From assembly GCA_028095005.1 (NCBI GenBank), contig CM051462.1, forward strand, positions 175,779,955-175,843,954: a stretch of DNA of 64,000 nt, given 5' to 3'. Made by a program: the position numbers and the translations under genes. This document shows, one piece after another, positions 36,228-48,501 of the stretch. The DNA is from Rhynchospora pubera (Eukaryota > Streptophyta > Magnoliopsida > Poales > Cyperaceae). The notes beneath the pieces are model-generated. The model was not told the origin of the DNA, ran no database searches, and was given only the letters and a program-made list of their open reading frames with translations. Every line of letters starts with the position of its first letter. Within the stretch, counting starts at the first letter, position 1.

Positions 36228-37439
36228 CTAGTTTGTGCAGTCCCTTAACCAATGACCTGTATTTCCACATTTAAAGCAAGTTTTCTTGAGATGTCGACAG
36301 TTTGACTCAGCATGAGGTTTATTACAATTCATACACCAATTTGCTGCCACTAAATCCTTCTTAGCTACATTCGTGGCAGATGAGCTTGGTACTCCTTTCT
36401 TGCTCAATTCTGATAGTGATATACTCGGACAATCTCTTCTCCAATGATCAGAACTACCACATAGAAAGCAAGTTCTGTTTAAAAATCTGCACCTTGACTC
36501 AAGATGTGACTTCTTACACTTTCGACACCACTGCTTCTCTTTTTTCTTTATCTTGGTTGCTACTGTGACACCTTGCATTTCACCTCTGCCTCTACTTGAG
36601 GGCTGACCCTTATTGCTTTTATGTAGCACCTTCTTTTCTTGGTATTCCTCATCTTCTCTATTATGATGCACTTCCATTTGGATAGCATAATTCATCAACT
36701 TCCTTAAATCCCGTACTGCTGGGTTATCTACTATTTCTGCAATTCTCGGTCTCAAACCACCAATATAATGCCTCCTGTAGCGGTGTGCATCAGCCCGAAT
36801 GTCTGGGGCATAGTGAGAAAGGCTGACAAATTGAGAATTATACTTGGCCACAGTTTGGTTTCCTTGCTTTAACTTCACAAACTGCTCTCGCATTAGCTCT
36901 TGTTGTAGTTCTCCAATATACTCCTCCTTAAATCTTTCCTCAAACCACTCCCATGAAATCTTCTCCTGATCTCCCTCAAACTCCAATTTTGCATTTTCCC
37001 ACCAGAATCGAGCTGCATTCTCAAGGTAATGTGTTGCAAGCTCAACTCGATTAACTTCCGGTGCCCGGCAAATCCGGAACTTAGCTTTAACACTAGCAAG
37101 CCACTCCTCAGCTGCCTCGAGACTACCTCCCTGAAATCGGGGAGGCTCCAACCTCCTAAAAGAGTCAAAGATGAGACCAAATTGACCTCCAACATTCTCA
37201 GGCAAAATTGTGGGCCTACTACTTTCCTGGCCCGCTGCTAGAAAACCCTGCTTAATAGCATCAACAATCCGAGCCTCAAAATCAGCTTGGTGTTGAGCAT
37301 GCGAGACCGGGATCTCTGTCGATCCGGACCCGACAGCTGAGCTCTCAATCTCAACTCCAGAACTAGTAGACCCGACATTAGTCGAGCACTTACGCGGTAT
37401 ACCACGAGAACGCCTCTCAAGTCTTACACGACGATCCAT
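36228..37439 (-). CDS. Gag protein with retrotransposon gag domain and four CCHC-type knuckles
   Basis: This intact 403-codon frame starts 140 bp inside the element. Residues of about 85-265 resemble the Ty3/gypsy retrotrans_gag capsid region, with segments AEEWLASVKAKFRICRA and ARFWWENAKLEFEGD. A basic linker follows, then four short zinc-binding motifs: CRKCKKSHLESRC, CFLCGSSDHWRRDC, CMNCNKPHAESNC and CFKCGNTGHWLRDC. The second and fourth are standard CX2CX4HX4C nucleocapsid knuckles. The first and third are CX2CX3HX4C. Gag packages the element RNA into virus-like particles, and the knuckles bind RNA. The frame stops two residues after the last knuckle with no protease behind it. The open frame and near-identical LTRs suggest Gag is, or was very recently, functional. 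Confidence 0.9.
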   Translation of the reverse strand: MDRRVRLERRSRGIPRKCSTNVGSTSSGVEIESSAVGSGSTEIPVSHAQHQADFEARIVDAIKQGFLAAGQESSRPTILPENVGGQFGLIFDSFRRLEPPRFQGGSLEAAEEWLASVKAKFRICRAPEVNRVELATHYLENAARFWWENAKLEFEGDQEKISWEWFEERFKEEYIGELQQELMREQFVKLKQGNQTVAKYNSQFVSLSHYAPDIRADAHRYRRHYIGGLRPRIAEIVDNPAVRDLRKLMNYAIQMEVHHNREDEEYQEKKVLHKSNKGQPSSRGRGEMQGVTVATKIKKKEKQWCRKCKKSHLESRCRFLNRTCFLCGSSDHWRRDCPSISLSELSKKGVPSSSATNVAKKDLVAANWCMNCNKPHAESNCRHLKKTCFKCGNTGHWLRDCTN

Positions 37440-37566
37440 AACAGACCTGCACTAACAATCAATACCATAACAAAAACCAAGCATGAAATAAAATCGACCT
37501 CACAACCCAATTATAATCAAGCCCCACTCAACATTAGAAAAGTCTGGTTGGGTTTGCCTAACCATT

Positions 37567-37577
37567 CTCTGATACCA
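37567..37577 (-). other. primer binding site, initiator-Met tRNA type
   Basis: On the minus strand TGGTATCAGAG lies two bases inside the 5' LTR, matching the 3' end of initiator methionine tRNA used by many plant LTR retrotransposons. Confidence 0.85.
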
Positions 37578-37579
37578 CC

Positions 37580-40418
37580 TGTGACGCCCCGTCACATACA
37601 GTGACTAGACAGTACATGACAGGGTGCCCGCCGCGGATGTCTTTGCACCCGCAAGGCTTACTAATACTTAACTTACAATTTAAAGTTAAATTATACACAA
37701 CTAATAAACATACATGCATGTCTAAAAATAAAATGTCAATTGTATATAATTTAAACCTAATCATTATATGTATCTAAATATACAAATACACAGGGTAGCA
37801 AACTGATAAAACTAACATTTTGAAATATGAATTTCAGATATAGAGATTCATGCAGTTATATATGTAAATAAGCATTCTGAAAAGTAAAAAAATACAATTA
37901 CACATGTTTAATTTGACACAAGGATTTTAGGTTGAACTCAAATTAAAACTAATAATACAAGTATCCATACTATAGAAAAAAATGTAAACATTTGCTTAGT
38001 TTAAAACTAGCAGATAATATACAAACAGTACAAGCTGACTAGATCATCATATCAAAATATACAGTATTTGGAGATCATGCAATACTCACCAAGTAACAAA
38101 TAGACTGGCTTACTCCTTTACCACACGACCCCGCTCGCTAATCCTGGAACCCACAAAGTGGAAGAGTGAGATAAATAAAATTTATCTCAGTGCGGTATTC
38201 AGTTCCAGCCACACGAACTTCAAGTACATGTTTTGGAACTAATTACCGACTGAGTAAAGAAAATACATAGCAATTATACAATCAATAATACAATCAGATG
38301 GTACGAATATATTATGCAACAATTATGTATTTATGCAATGCAAGTGAGCCCGACATTTTATTCAATTCCAATTCAAATACAAATGATAACACAAGAATGT
38401 CGGCTCAATTTTGGTAACTTTCAATGCAAGGCTGGTAATCATCAATCATCATCACAGATCAATCAGACATATACAATCATCCCTCCCCGAACTCAGGGGG
38501 ATCAGGACCAATTTCAGACTCCAGATACAATTTAGACAATCAGATAAACAAATATACTACAAGCTGAGAACACTACCACTCCACGGACTGGATACCGTAT
38601 AGAGTACCGGACTATAAGCGCTTATGACCGGAGTCTGGCCAGACGGGGAAGCCACTCCCCGGCTCCAAACTTGAGAACGAGTGTCTATTCAATCACACAA
38701 GTAGTATAACCATTCCACATCATTTCTTTTCAAATTGGATAACCATTCAATATGCCCATATAATAATAAATAATATCAACACGATATCATGCGAATATGC
38801 TTGCAATTATCAACAAATTCAAAGGATGCAATGCAAGTGATTAATTTCTAACATGTAATCAAAGTTCTGTGGAATCCGCACCTGAAAATGATCAAAATCA
38901 GCAAGCAAGTATCAAGCAAACAAGCCTAGTGCCTCTATAAATATCGGCAACACCCGTTCCGACACTCGACCCCATTCTACATAAATAAGTTCTAAGTTAA
39001 GTCCTTACTCAAACAAGCAAAATAAGAAAGCAATGATAATTCATTTTCAAACAATCTCTATCTGAAATTGAAATGTAATCAGTTCCTTGATTAAACCCTA
39101 TTTACACTAATCCTTACTGGTACCATACGCCATATACAAGTAATATACATAAAACCCAATTAGTCCATGGGTCCTAACTTTCTTTAAGCTATCACAATCT
39201 GTCTCAAGCGGCAATAACCATCCATTGGATCAGTTTGATATACAAGTACCAAGGTTCAATTATTTATTTGTCTATTTCTCTAATCTAAATTACCAGCAAA
39301 TAAAAATCAGCAACAAAGATCTGAAATTTCGGCACCTATTTACCAGCAAATACATAATAAAAACAGCACACAAATTGAAATTTCAGGAGTATAAACTGAA
39401 GTTCCAGCAATACCCTCAGTATAAATACATAAAAGAAGCTATATAAACTGAAATTTTAGCACCTAATTACCAGAAAATAAAGAAAGACAGCAACGAACTA
39501 AAATTCCAGAAATATATTCAGCTATAGAATATTTTTGCAATCAACTAATAAAAAGAATTGTTTCCTAAAATTTCACACTTGGTTGGTTTTCAACGATGGT
39601 AAGAAAAATTAGGAAAAATCTTTGATAATTGATATTACTTTAATAATCTATTTGACATACCTATGGTGCTGCCCTAATTTGGACTCGTTTTCAACATATT
39701 GTCAAAAAGTTTATAAACCCTAACTTTAATATCCAAGCTACTTTTGATAATAAATCAGAAAAATAAATGCAAAGTTTAGAAGAAAATGAATTAAAATCAC
39801 TTGTGTTACTCAAAATAGATGATTCTTACTCATGCAAGATGGTCCTCGAAGAGAACTCAAATCAAGAACGGCTTCAACTTTGAATGTGAAAATCAAACAC
39901 GATTTGCAAAAGTCTTGAGGGAGAGCTTGCTCCACAATTAATTTCTCATTTTTCTAAGATTTTTGCTTTGATCTTTGGTGTGGAAATATGGTGCGTTATT
40001 GAAAAAGAGAGAATGCTTGGTTTGGAGAAGAAAGGAAAAAGGCAGAAACGATGATCCCAAAGACTTAGTGGCTGGAGCATTCTAGATGGAAAAATCAATT
40101 TGGGGTGAACATGGTGCGTGGTTGAATAAATGGAATATAGAATGATTATGACAATGAGGTCCCACATGTAATAGACACAACTAAGAATGACCCATAAAAC
40201 ACAATTAACAAAGTACCAAGGTGACATTCATAAAAACCAGTTTTTTTTTCGCAAACGTTTTCTAATCTTTCACAAAATAATGAAAATTAGCATTTCTAAA
40301 CATATTTGAGCAACCAAATAAGTTTCAAGCATCACACAATAAAATAATCAAAAGCAAAAATAAATAACCAAGTCGAAGAAAATAAATTTCAGACATTATT
40401 GAAAATCATGGTATTACA
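37580..40418 (-). repeat. 5' LTR of the gag-only element
   Basis: This is the second 2839-bp copy, offset from the first by exactly 5176 bp along its whole length. It carries the promoter for the minus-strand element RNA. A TATA-like site was not assigned. Confidence 0.92.
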
Positions 40419-40593
40419 TATAATACATGAACATTTTGGATCTTTGTTCATTCATTACTTTAAATAATTCAACACTGGAGAAATAAAGGCCTGAAGTCAA
40501 TGAGTTGATAGTTTAGTTAAAAACTTGGAATTTGACATGACTAATTAGCGCAGCTGATGAATTTTGAACAAAATTCTAGGAAAGAGGCCACAC

Positions 40594-42355
40594 TGTTGGA
40601 GTTATGTCCTAGAAGTCAATAATTTAATGACTTAATTATTAGTTTATGTTTTGGATGATAATTTATCATCTGTTCCTAGGTTTATTATTGACAGATTATT
40701 CATGTTGAGGATCTGAATTGTAGATCTCTGTGGATCATTCTTTAGAATGACAATAATAAATCTAAACGGTCCATAATCTTGATAATTAACAAGGAACATT
40801 AATTATCTTATAAGATTAGTATGCAAGTTAAGTGATGATTAAGTTCTACAAATCATAGGTAAAGAGTTACCAACTTAATTGCATATGTGTATGTTATGGA
40901 ACATAGCACAGGACTTGACCCATCGAAATAAACATATGGATTGTGTTATGTGTCATTGTTTATTTCGTAATGATTTTGGTTCTAAGTTTGAGATGTTTAT
41001 CTTTTCTACATGAGGATAGGTTCAATAAATATCGTCTACCGCTGATTCCCGATAAGGGCTGCTATACGGACTTTATTTATGTTCTCTTGAATTGTGCGGG
41101 GAAAAGTTAATCATCAAGAAAACCGTATGTCCCTCATTAATTCACTTAGTGAGTGACGATATCTGTTTGGGCCCCTTGATGGAGATAGATTGTTTGCATG
41201 CAACTTTATACAATTATCTCTAGATCAAGAAACGTATAATCTGCAAGAATGACACATTCCTATCTTGTATTATACGATGATATCGTGTGACATAAGAATC
41301 AAAATAGAGAAACATATTTATTCTCTTATGCAGGATTGAAATATTGTAGCAGTACACTATTTATGCGAATTGGGAGTCATAACGTGTTGCTAGATACCGC
41401 TTATGATTATTGAAATTAAATAACGATTTAATTCCATGTCCAACATAGCATAAATCCTCAAAGGGTCACACAAAATTGGTATTTAATCATATGTGCATTA
41501 TTTATTTATTTGCAATAATGTGTATTGCAAAATATGATAGATTGATTAATTAATTAAATAGCGTTATGGACCGTTATAATTAATTAAGTCAAATAGATCA
41601 TATAGAAATAAATTAATGCATTGTCTAATCTCTAAATAATTATTATTAAGTTAATAATTATTTATAAATAACACACTTAATTTAGTTAAGTTATTTGGGC
41701 TTTAATTTATTAGTAAATTAAATGTCCAAATTGAATAGCTATGAGTGGGCCTTTAATTAATAGAATTAAAGGGACCAAATGGAGATGGCCTAGTGGGCCA
41801 AGAGAGCCCACTAGGAGGCCGGCCACAAGAGGTAGGTAGGAGTGGCACACTTGTAATTTGTGTGAACTCCTATCTAGGGTTAAGAGGCTATATAAGGCAC
41901 CTATTGGAGGCTCCTTGGGTCTTCTTCTCTCTCCCCTCTCTCTAGCCGCCACCATGGCCCCCCCTTTGTGGTGCGCCGCCCCCCCTCTCTCCTCTCCACT
42001 CTAGCTCATGTGTTGAGCATCCCATTCTCCCACAAATCGATTGGTTCGTTGGTTGAAGAAAGGGAACGCTTGGGATTAGACTCGTTCTTCTCTTCGCTAG
42101 CACGAATTGAGAAGAACTTGATTAATACCATAGTGGACTCGAGGCGCCGCGAATAGGAGGCGAAGGAGAGCACCCCATCGATTCCCATGCCGTAGGATCG
42201 AGCCCCGCGGATGCGATTTCGCGGGAGGTATCGATTTCCACCTTAATCTCTTTGTGTTAACTTGGCTTTTGTGCACGATTCGTTGTGTGTGTTGTTTCGA
42301 TGGCTTAATTAACTTGTAATTAGCATAAAAATCGAAAATTACACACTTACTAACA
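40594..42355 (+). repeat. 5' LTR of the Copia element
   Basis: This is a 1762-bp LTR beginning TGTTGG and ending AACA. Short frames in it recur in the 3' copy and are not genes. Confidence 0.9.
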
Positions 42356-42356
42356 G

Positions 42357-42368
42357 TGGTATCAGAGC
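42357..42368 (+). other. primer binding site, initiator-Met tRNA type
   Basis: TGGTATCAGAGC lies one base after the 5' LTR and matches the 3' end of initiator methionine tRNA. Confidence 0.9.
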
Positions 42369-45300
42369 ATATGGTCGTACTTAAGCTATTTTGACACTTA
42401 ATTAAGAGAAATTGGCTAATTAACGGATTAGTAGAGATGATGCGTTTGTTTGCTGTCTGGAAATGGTATTTTCTGTGTTGTTTCGCGTTTTTCGCTTTGA
42501 TAAGTTCTCTGGAAGTTTTTTCCATCTACATGAAAGTTGTAGATCTGTGGATTGTGATTCTTTTGGCGTTAGATTCACATTTTTATGAATTAGTATAGAT
42601 TTACTGTGAATAAAACGGCGACAGTGCGCAGAACCAGTTTCTGCTCGCACTGTCCTGTTTGAATGGCTTGAAAGATTTATATTTTGAATATAAGTACCAG
42701 TGTTCTATGGCTAGATTTAAAGAGGACTTGAAGCTCTTTCTGAGCATGTATAAATTGTTGCATGACTTGGATTAATTTGTGGGTTTTCAAGTATGAAAAG
42801 GAAGAACTTGTCAGATCCAGTTTGTTGAGCAAATCGATTGTTCTAATAAACTGTACCAACTGAGAACTCCTTTAAAAATTCTGTTTAAATGGAGTTGTTC
42901 TATTTTGAGTTAGGATTCCAGGAAAATTAATTTCATAATTTTTCGTGGAAGTTAGGACCTTCAACTAGGTTAGAACTTTTCAATCGACTGTCTGTTCCAG
43001 TACAGAATTTGTTGATTGTTTAGTTTGTAACTCGAACCTTTTGAACTGAACTTGGTGGTTTTCTTTTCATAGATAGTTAGCCTATAGACTAAACTAGTTT
43101 TTCTATGTATATTGTATATATAAAAACTAATTAGAAGGTGGTCTAACAGACCAAATGGTTGAGAGGATAATCTGAAAATCTCATAACGGTGTTTCGTGCA
43201 CTTGTAAGAGATTTGTCATTTTTGATTCTCCCAGATGGTGTAAGATCTCTTCTTGAAATTTTTACTGGTAATCACAACTATGATAAGGAGCTTAAGTAAT
43301 TTATTTGAGAATTTTTGGAGATCGAAAACTGTTGTTTTTGTTGGATTCCATTAGTTACGTTTTTTGGTAAATTACTGTTTTTCTAAGTATTCAAACTAGT
43401 TGAATTTAATTAGAAAACTCCTTGTTTGATCTCCTTTCTGTTATGGGATGTTGAAAGAACTTTCTAAATGAATTTAAACAAGTTTGGTTGTTTAAAATTG
43501 AGGATTTGTACACGGAATTTACTTATAGCAAACGATACGCAAAGATGTTTGAAAATCGTTAATTGGAAACAAAGTTCTTGTATGTGCTAACTTTGTTTTG
43601 TAGGTGGATAGTGGGTTTAGTATGGCTCAAGACTCAATGCCTTGTGGTTGTAATGAATGCATGTGTGAATGTTTGTAATGCGGCCTTTGGTGCCATTAAT
43701 TAATTAATTTGTTGATTAATTTTTGATGTAACTTGTGAGGCTTGCATGCCCCTAAGGTTAGGATGGGAATAGGATGTTTTCACATGTATTTTGTACCTTT
43801 ATTTTATATAGGATTTAGATCCTTATAGAATTTAGTGGGAGGGACAAGGATTAGATTAGTTTTGCTCCATGGACGATGTGGCGAAACTAATGCAAGCGGG
43901 AGCCATACAAACCCACAACTATGAGATGCTTATATGTGATTGCTTGTGATTGCTATGAATTGTCATAGGCTAGGTATGGGTGTATGCTTACACGACCACC
44001 AAACAAGTGTCATATGATTGATAGTCCCAACTAAAACTCGATTAAGTGAAATCGCCCTCCTTCTCTCTATCCCCTTCACGCCGATTGTCACTCATGGCGC
44101 GGTCCGCCCAAGCGGACGTCATGATTGCCAATTCGGTAGTCGGGGTGCAAATAGCTAAGATTTGCAAGGAGCAAATAGTGAGAGGTTACTTTTCGATGGA
44201 CCCAACTAGAGTTTGGACATCGGGGCGAAGTTTGTAAATATACTTAGATATTCACAAACCAAGAATCATATAGAACGATATGATTGGTTGGAGAACCTAC
44301 CTTGTCTAATTAAGTAGGGTGACGTGCCATAGCAGGCTCTACTTGATGAAAACCGGGATCTTGGAAAACCAACTACATTTGGGACATTAAATGAATGTAG
44401 TGGGAGTTTTATTTGTTATAAATAAAACAATTGCATAAACTAATTGACCTTAAATTGATTTTGTTATAGATGTTAAAATTGTTAATTTTGTTGCGATCAA
44501 TCTTTGAAAATGAACAAACTCGTTTCTAAAAGTATTCACTTAAAGAAGTAATACCGATTCCTAAGACACGATCTTAGCAAAGAGAAACTTGAGTATGTCA
44601 ATTCCCAAAACTTTTCTCAAACTACCCGAACGTAGCAACGCGATGATTGATTGACTTTTGGCGAAAAGTTATTCAATAAAGCGTGTGGCTAATATCCTCA
44701 TTTGAAAAGTTCTAAGACCTTTGAATTAGAGAATTCATATGGACTAGATTTAACTCGTACGCTCTCATCCACTTACTCAAGAAAGCGTTCTTGGAGAAAG
44801 TAGATATTAACTCCATCATTTATGATCGAGTTGACGAAGAGATTCTTCTTTTATACATGAACGTTTCATTGGCTTACAAATCGAAAGATTTAAGTAGCTA
44901 ATTGATAACTAGAGATATTGATCTCCGATATCAAGGATTATTGATATTGTCATACGATCTCTTTGAAATTATAAAGGATATAATGTTACCTTCTTCGCAC
45001 ACTTGTTGATGCAAAAAAAGGTAATTGGTTAAGTATTCAAGAAATACTTCGCCAAGGTATGAGTTGAAATTTCGAGACTCTTGATTGTGATTATGTATCA
45101 CATGAGATGTTTCATTTGCCGTTTATTGGAGGCATTTTGAAAGGTTGTCCGAAATACCATGATTGTAATGTATTAATCCTAAAGTGTATTTGTCGTTCAA
45201 ATTATCTCACTATCTCTAATTTACACTAGTAAATTGATACTAGTTCATATGCTCGCATTTGACGAAATGTGTTAGCAATGAAAAATAAGAGAATGTTCGA

Positions 45301-48300
45301 GAGATGTAAAGTAAACTCCGTATAGGCAATGACTTGTTCGTCTAAGTCATTACTATTGAATACGTAGAGTTATCTTTATTAAGAGATTGTTTAGGAATTG
45401 AAGGTTACATACCTTAATCCTAACCTCTCAAAATTATCTCCATTTCATATTCGATGATGGATGATTATGTTTTATAAAAGACAAGTTCTTTTTATTATGG
45501 GTTGTTTATATGATTTCATGCATCTTGATAGAATTTGCTTGAAATAGATAAACAATTTTTGAATGACAAATAGGATGCGTAAGACTTGACATAAAGTATT
45601 TGACTTTCATGTTATATATAACCGCTTAGTCACATACATAAACGAGAATCGCATTACGAGAGTCTTCGTAACGTAGAGCTCGTAATTCAATTCGATTTCA
45701 AATCGATTGATATGCGAATCATGTTTGTTAAATGACAAAAGCGCCTTTAACCTACGAAGGTTTAAGGACGAGTGTCTTGATTAGGACTTTTACATATCGA
45801 TGTATAAAGACCAATAAGTACTTGTGCCATGAAAGGTTATTGATACTTTACTACTTAACCAACGATCATTGTAGATATTAACATATCTATTTGATAAGGT
45901 ATAAGTATGAACTTTTTGACTAGTTCAAAGGAGTTCAAGAGTGAAGTTTAAAAGACCGTTCAAGAAAAATGGAAGTCTTACAATTAATCGTGGAAAATAA
46001 GTAATTAAGTCATATGATTTGAAGTATTATCTAAAGAGTATGAAAATAGTTTCATAACTCACTCCATGAGGAACATTATGGAATAATGTGTCCAAGAGTG
46101 GAGGTATCGAACAATATTTCGTATAGTTCGATCGGTAATAAATCAAATTGACTTATTCGACTCATATTAGGGAATTATGTTTGAGGACAATATTATTTAC
46201 ACTGAATAATGTTCCATCGAAGTCTATTGAAGAAGATATTTTAGGAGATTTTGATCTCTAAGTATAATACTTCTCGAGATTTGGTGTTGAGAAGCTTATT
46301 TCAAGTATTATGGACTTATAAGCTTAAACCAAATAAGACACTATATATTTGTAGGATGCTTTATATTAAAAGGCACTACTTCCACGAATATGATAAGAAC
46401 AAAGTAGTTGTTGCTAATCATAATGTAGTCTTGATGAATTGAAATTCTCAAGAAGAAGTAGTGGGAGTAAAGTGAGCATTAAAGGAGTTTATGCGTCACT
46501 ACAAGAAGTACTCTTATGGGAAACTTGTCACTCCATACATGGTACTTAGTGGGAGTTGAGCGAAACTTCATTCACAAGTTGTTTTGAAAGAAGTTTAATA
46601 GTACGCTCCTTCCAATGAGGACTCAACCATCTCACGAGTTGATGATGATTCGAGAAACTCATGGAATATATATGAGGAGTCAAGAACTCATTCAACAAAT
46701 CGTTGTGGAAGAAGTTCATGAACCTCAAGTACCAGTCCTACAAAAGATCAACGAGAGATGATTTCCTAAGCCGTTTTGGTGCATGGGTTGTCACAACATT
46801 CTCGTACTTAGCATATGAGAATCCGTTGATAAACAAAGAAACGATGGAATGATCCAATTCCACATATATGTTTTGAATTCATATGATCTTTAAAGAGCAA
46901 TCCATGTATAACAACAAGGTATAGACCTTGGTTGATGTTCATGAAGGAGCAATCCATCAAGAACGTTTAGATCTTCAAAAGGAAAGATCGACATGGATAA
47001 CAAATCGACTATGTACAAAGCGCGGCTTCTCGCTTTTAGCTATGTCTAAGTCGATGGCTAGTTGACTACGTACAAAGCACAACTTCTTGCTTGTGGCTAT
47101 GTGTAAGTCAATAAAGATCATTCTAGCAATAGTTGTATTTCATATATGTCGATATATGGAAAAACACATAAAACCGCCTTCTTCGTATGAATGAAGGATG
47201 ATGTTGTGCATTTGACACAAATCGAGGTTTTATGTATTGCTAAAAACATACGCATGCTTCAAGGATCCATAAATGGATTAAAGCAAGTGTTGTGGAGATT
47301 GGAATAAAAGTTTTGACAAGGAAGTCAAGGAGTTGAACTTCGTCAAAAAAAAAAAAATATCTTGTATAAACAAGATAGTCAGTGGAAGCATAATTGTATT
47401 ACTTGTATTGTTCAAGATAACAATTCATTAAATTGGGAATAACATTAAGAAAATGAATATTGTCGAGATCTCTTTGGAGAATGCTTTCTCAAATGAGAAC
47501 TTGGGCGAAATCACCTAATCCTAGGAAACAAAATCTATAAAGATAGATTATGATGGATGTTAGGTTTGAGCAAATATGCATATATATTGACGAAGTGTTC
47601 TAGAAACACGAAAGTTACACTCCAAGAAAGGATGTCTAACTGTACGTCACATGGCATGACTTGAGTGTTTAACTCGGTTTATTACAACTCAATTCGAGAA
47701 AGTGCATGAAGTAGTTCAAGCATTCTTTCATTGTGAGTTTCATTTTGTACGCCATATTTATGCATATGCCCCAATGTGTAGTATCCAAAGGATATGACAA
47801 ACAGTTGTCAAATGGATACAAGAGAGACATATTTGGACGATAATCAAGGATATCCTCGAGTACCTTATGAGAAAGAGTGATATAATGTTTCATCTCTTAA
47901 GATGAAAGAAATCTCGTGTAAATCGTTACACTAATAAAAGTTTTTCAAAAGATTGATGTAATCACAATTGAGCTACATATTTTGCTTAAAAGGTGGTGTT
48001 GTAAGTTTAGAAAGTGTTCTAAATGGAATATTACAACCGTTTCCGTCACCAAAGCAAAATACATAGCAACTTGTGAAGCAATAAAAGAAGTTTATTTCGG
48101 ATCAAGTTCTTAGTCGAGTTATTATGGTTCTATGCATCTCGAACCACAACTTACTCCTAAAGAACCCATTGTTGCATTGGAGATTCAAATATGATCTATA
48201 ACAATATCACTTGATATCATATGATCAAGAACATATATATAGTAGTATATATATATATATAGGGTCGAACAATTTTTGGATAGGTTCGCGAACACAGCGA

Positions 48301-48490
48301 ACACTCTAGCATGACCTCTACCTTGAGCAGTATACAAGATGCAGTTATGCATCCATACGTGATGGACGTATGAGTAACTAGCTTTAAGCGTATTATTTCT
48401 TTTGAGGTCCGAGACATGTATATATGTAGATATATGACATTGTTCTCAACTCTTCGTTGGCTAGAAGTCACTACTGATTGACTCTAGGCC
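42369..48490 (+). pseudogene. degenerate Copia gag-pol region
   Basis: No frame exceeds about 85 codons, but traces of Copia pol remain. Near 48036-48098 the frame TVSVTKAKYIATCEAIKEVY resembles the Copia RNase H segment around AEYIA. Near 47014 and again 57 bp later (47071) YKARLLA and YKAQLLA resemble the YKARLVA segment of Copia reverse transcriptase, showing a small internal duplication. Stops and frameshifts are everywhere, so no protein is made. The order (polymerase traces before RNase H traces, both plus strand) matches Copia. Confidence 0.65.
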
Positions 48491-48501
48491 AAGTGGGAGA
48501 T
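48491..48501 (+). other. polypurine tract of the Copia element
   Basis: AAGTGGGAGAT directly precedes the 3' LTR, as in many plant Copia elements. Confidence 0.85.

Larger units (their letters stand above)
32404..40418 (-). mobile_element. non-autonomous gag-only LTR retrotransposon (TR-GAG type), full length
   Basis: Two 2839-bp direct repeats (32404-35242 and 37580-40418) begin TGTGACG and end TTACA. They enclose only 2337 bp and are flanked by perfect 5-bp duplications TATAA (32399-32403 and 40419-40423). On the minus strand an initiator-Met-type primer site (TGGTATCAGAG) follows the right LTR, and a purine tract (AAGGGGGGAGGGA) precedes the left one. The only long frame is gag (36228-37439); no protease, reverse transcriptase, RNase H or integrase is present. 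Comparing the LTRs by eye I found one difference (G at 34707, A at 39883) and no net length change, so insertion is recent. The element must use pol proteins from a relative. Confidence 0.92.

Noticed and set aside
41710..42188. Frames of 60-81 codons in the Copia LTR, repeated at 49618-50096
   Set aside because: LTR duplicates without domain; a CT-rich leader-like sequence gives the apparent coding potential.
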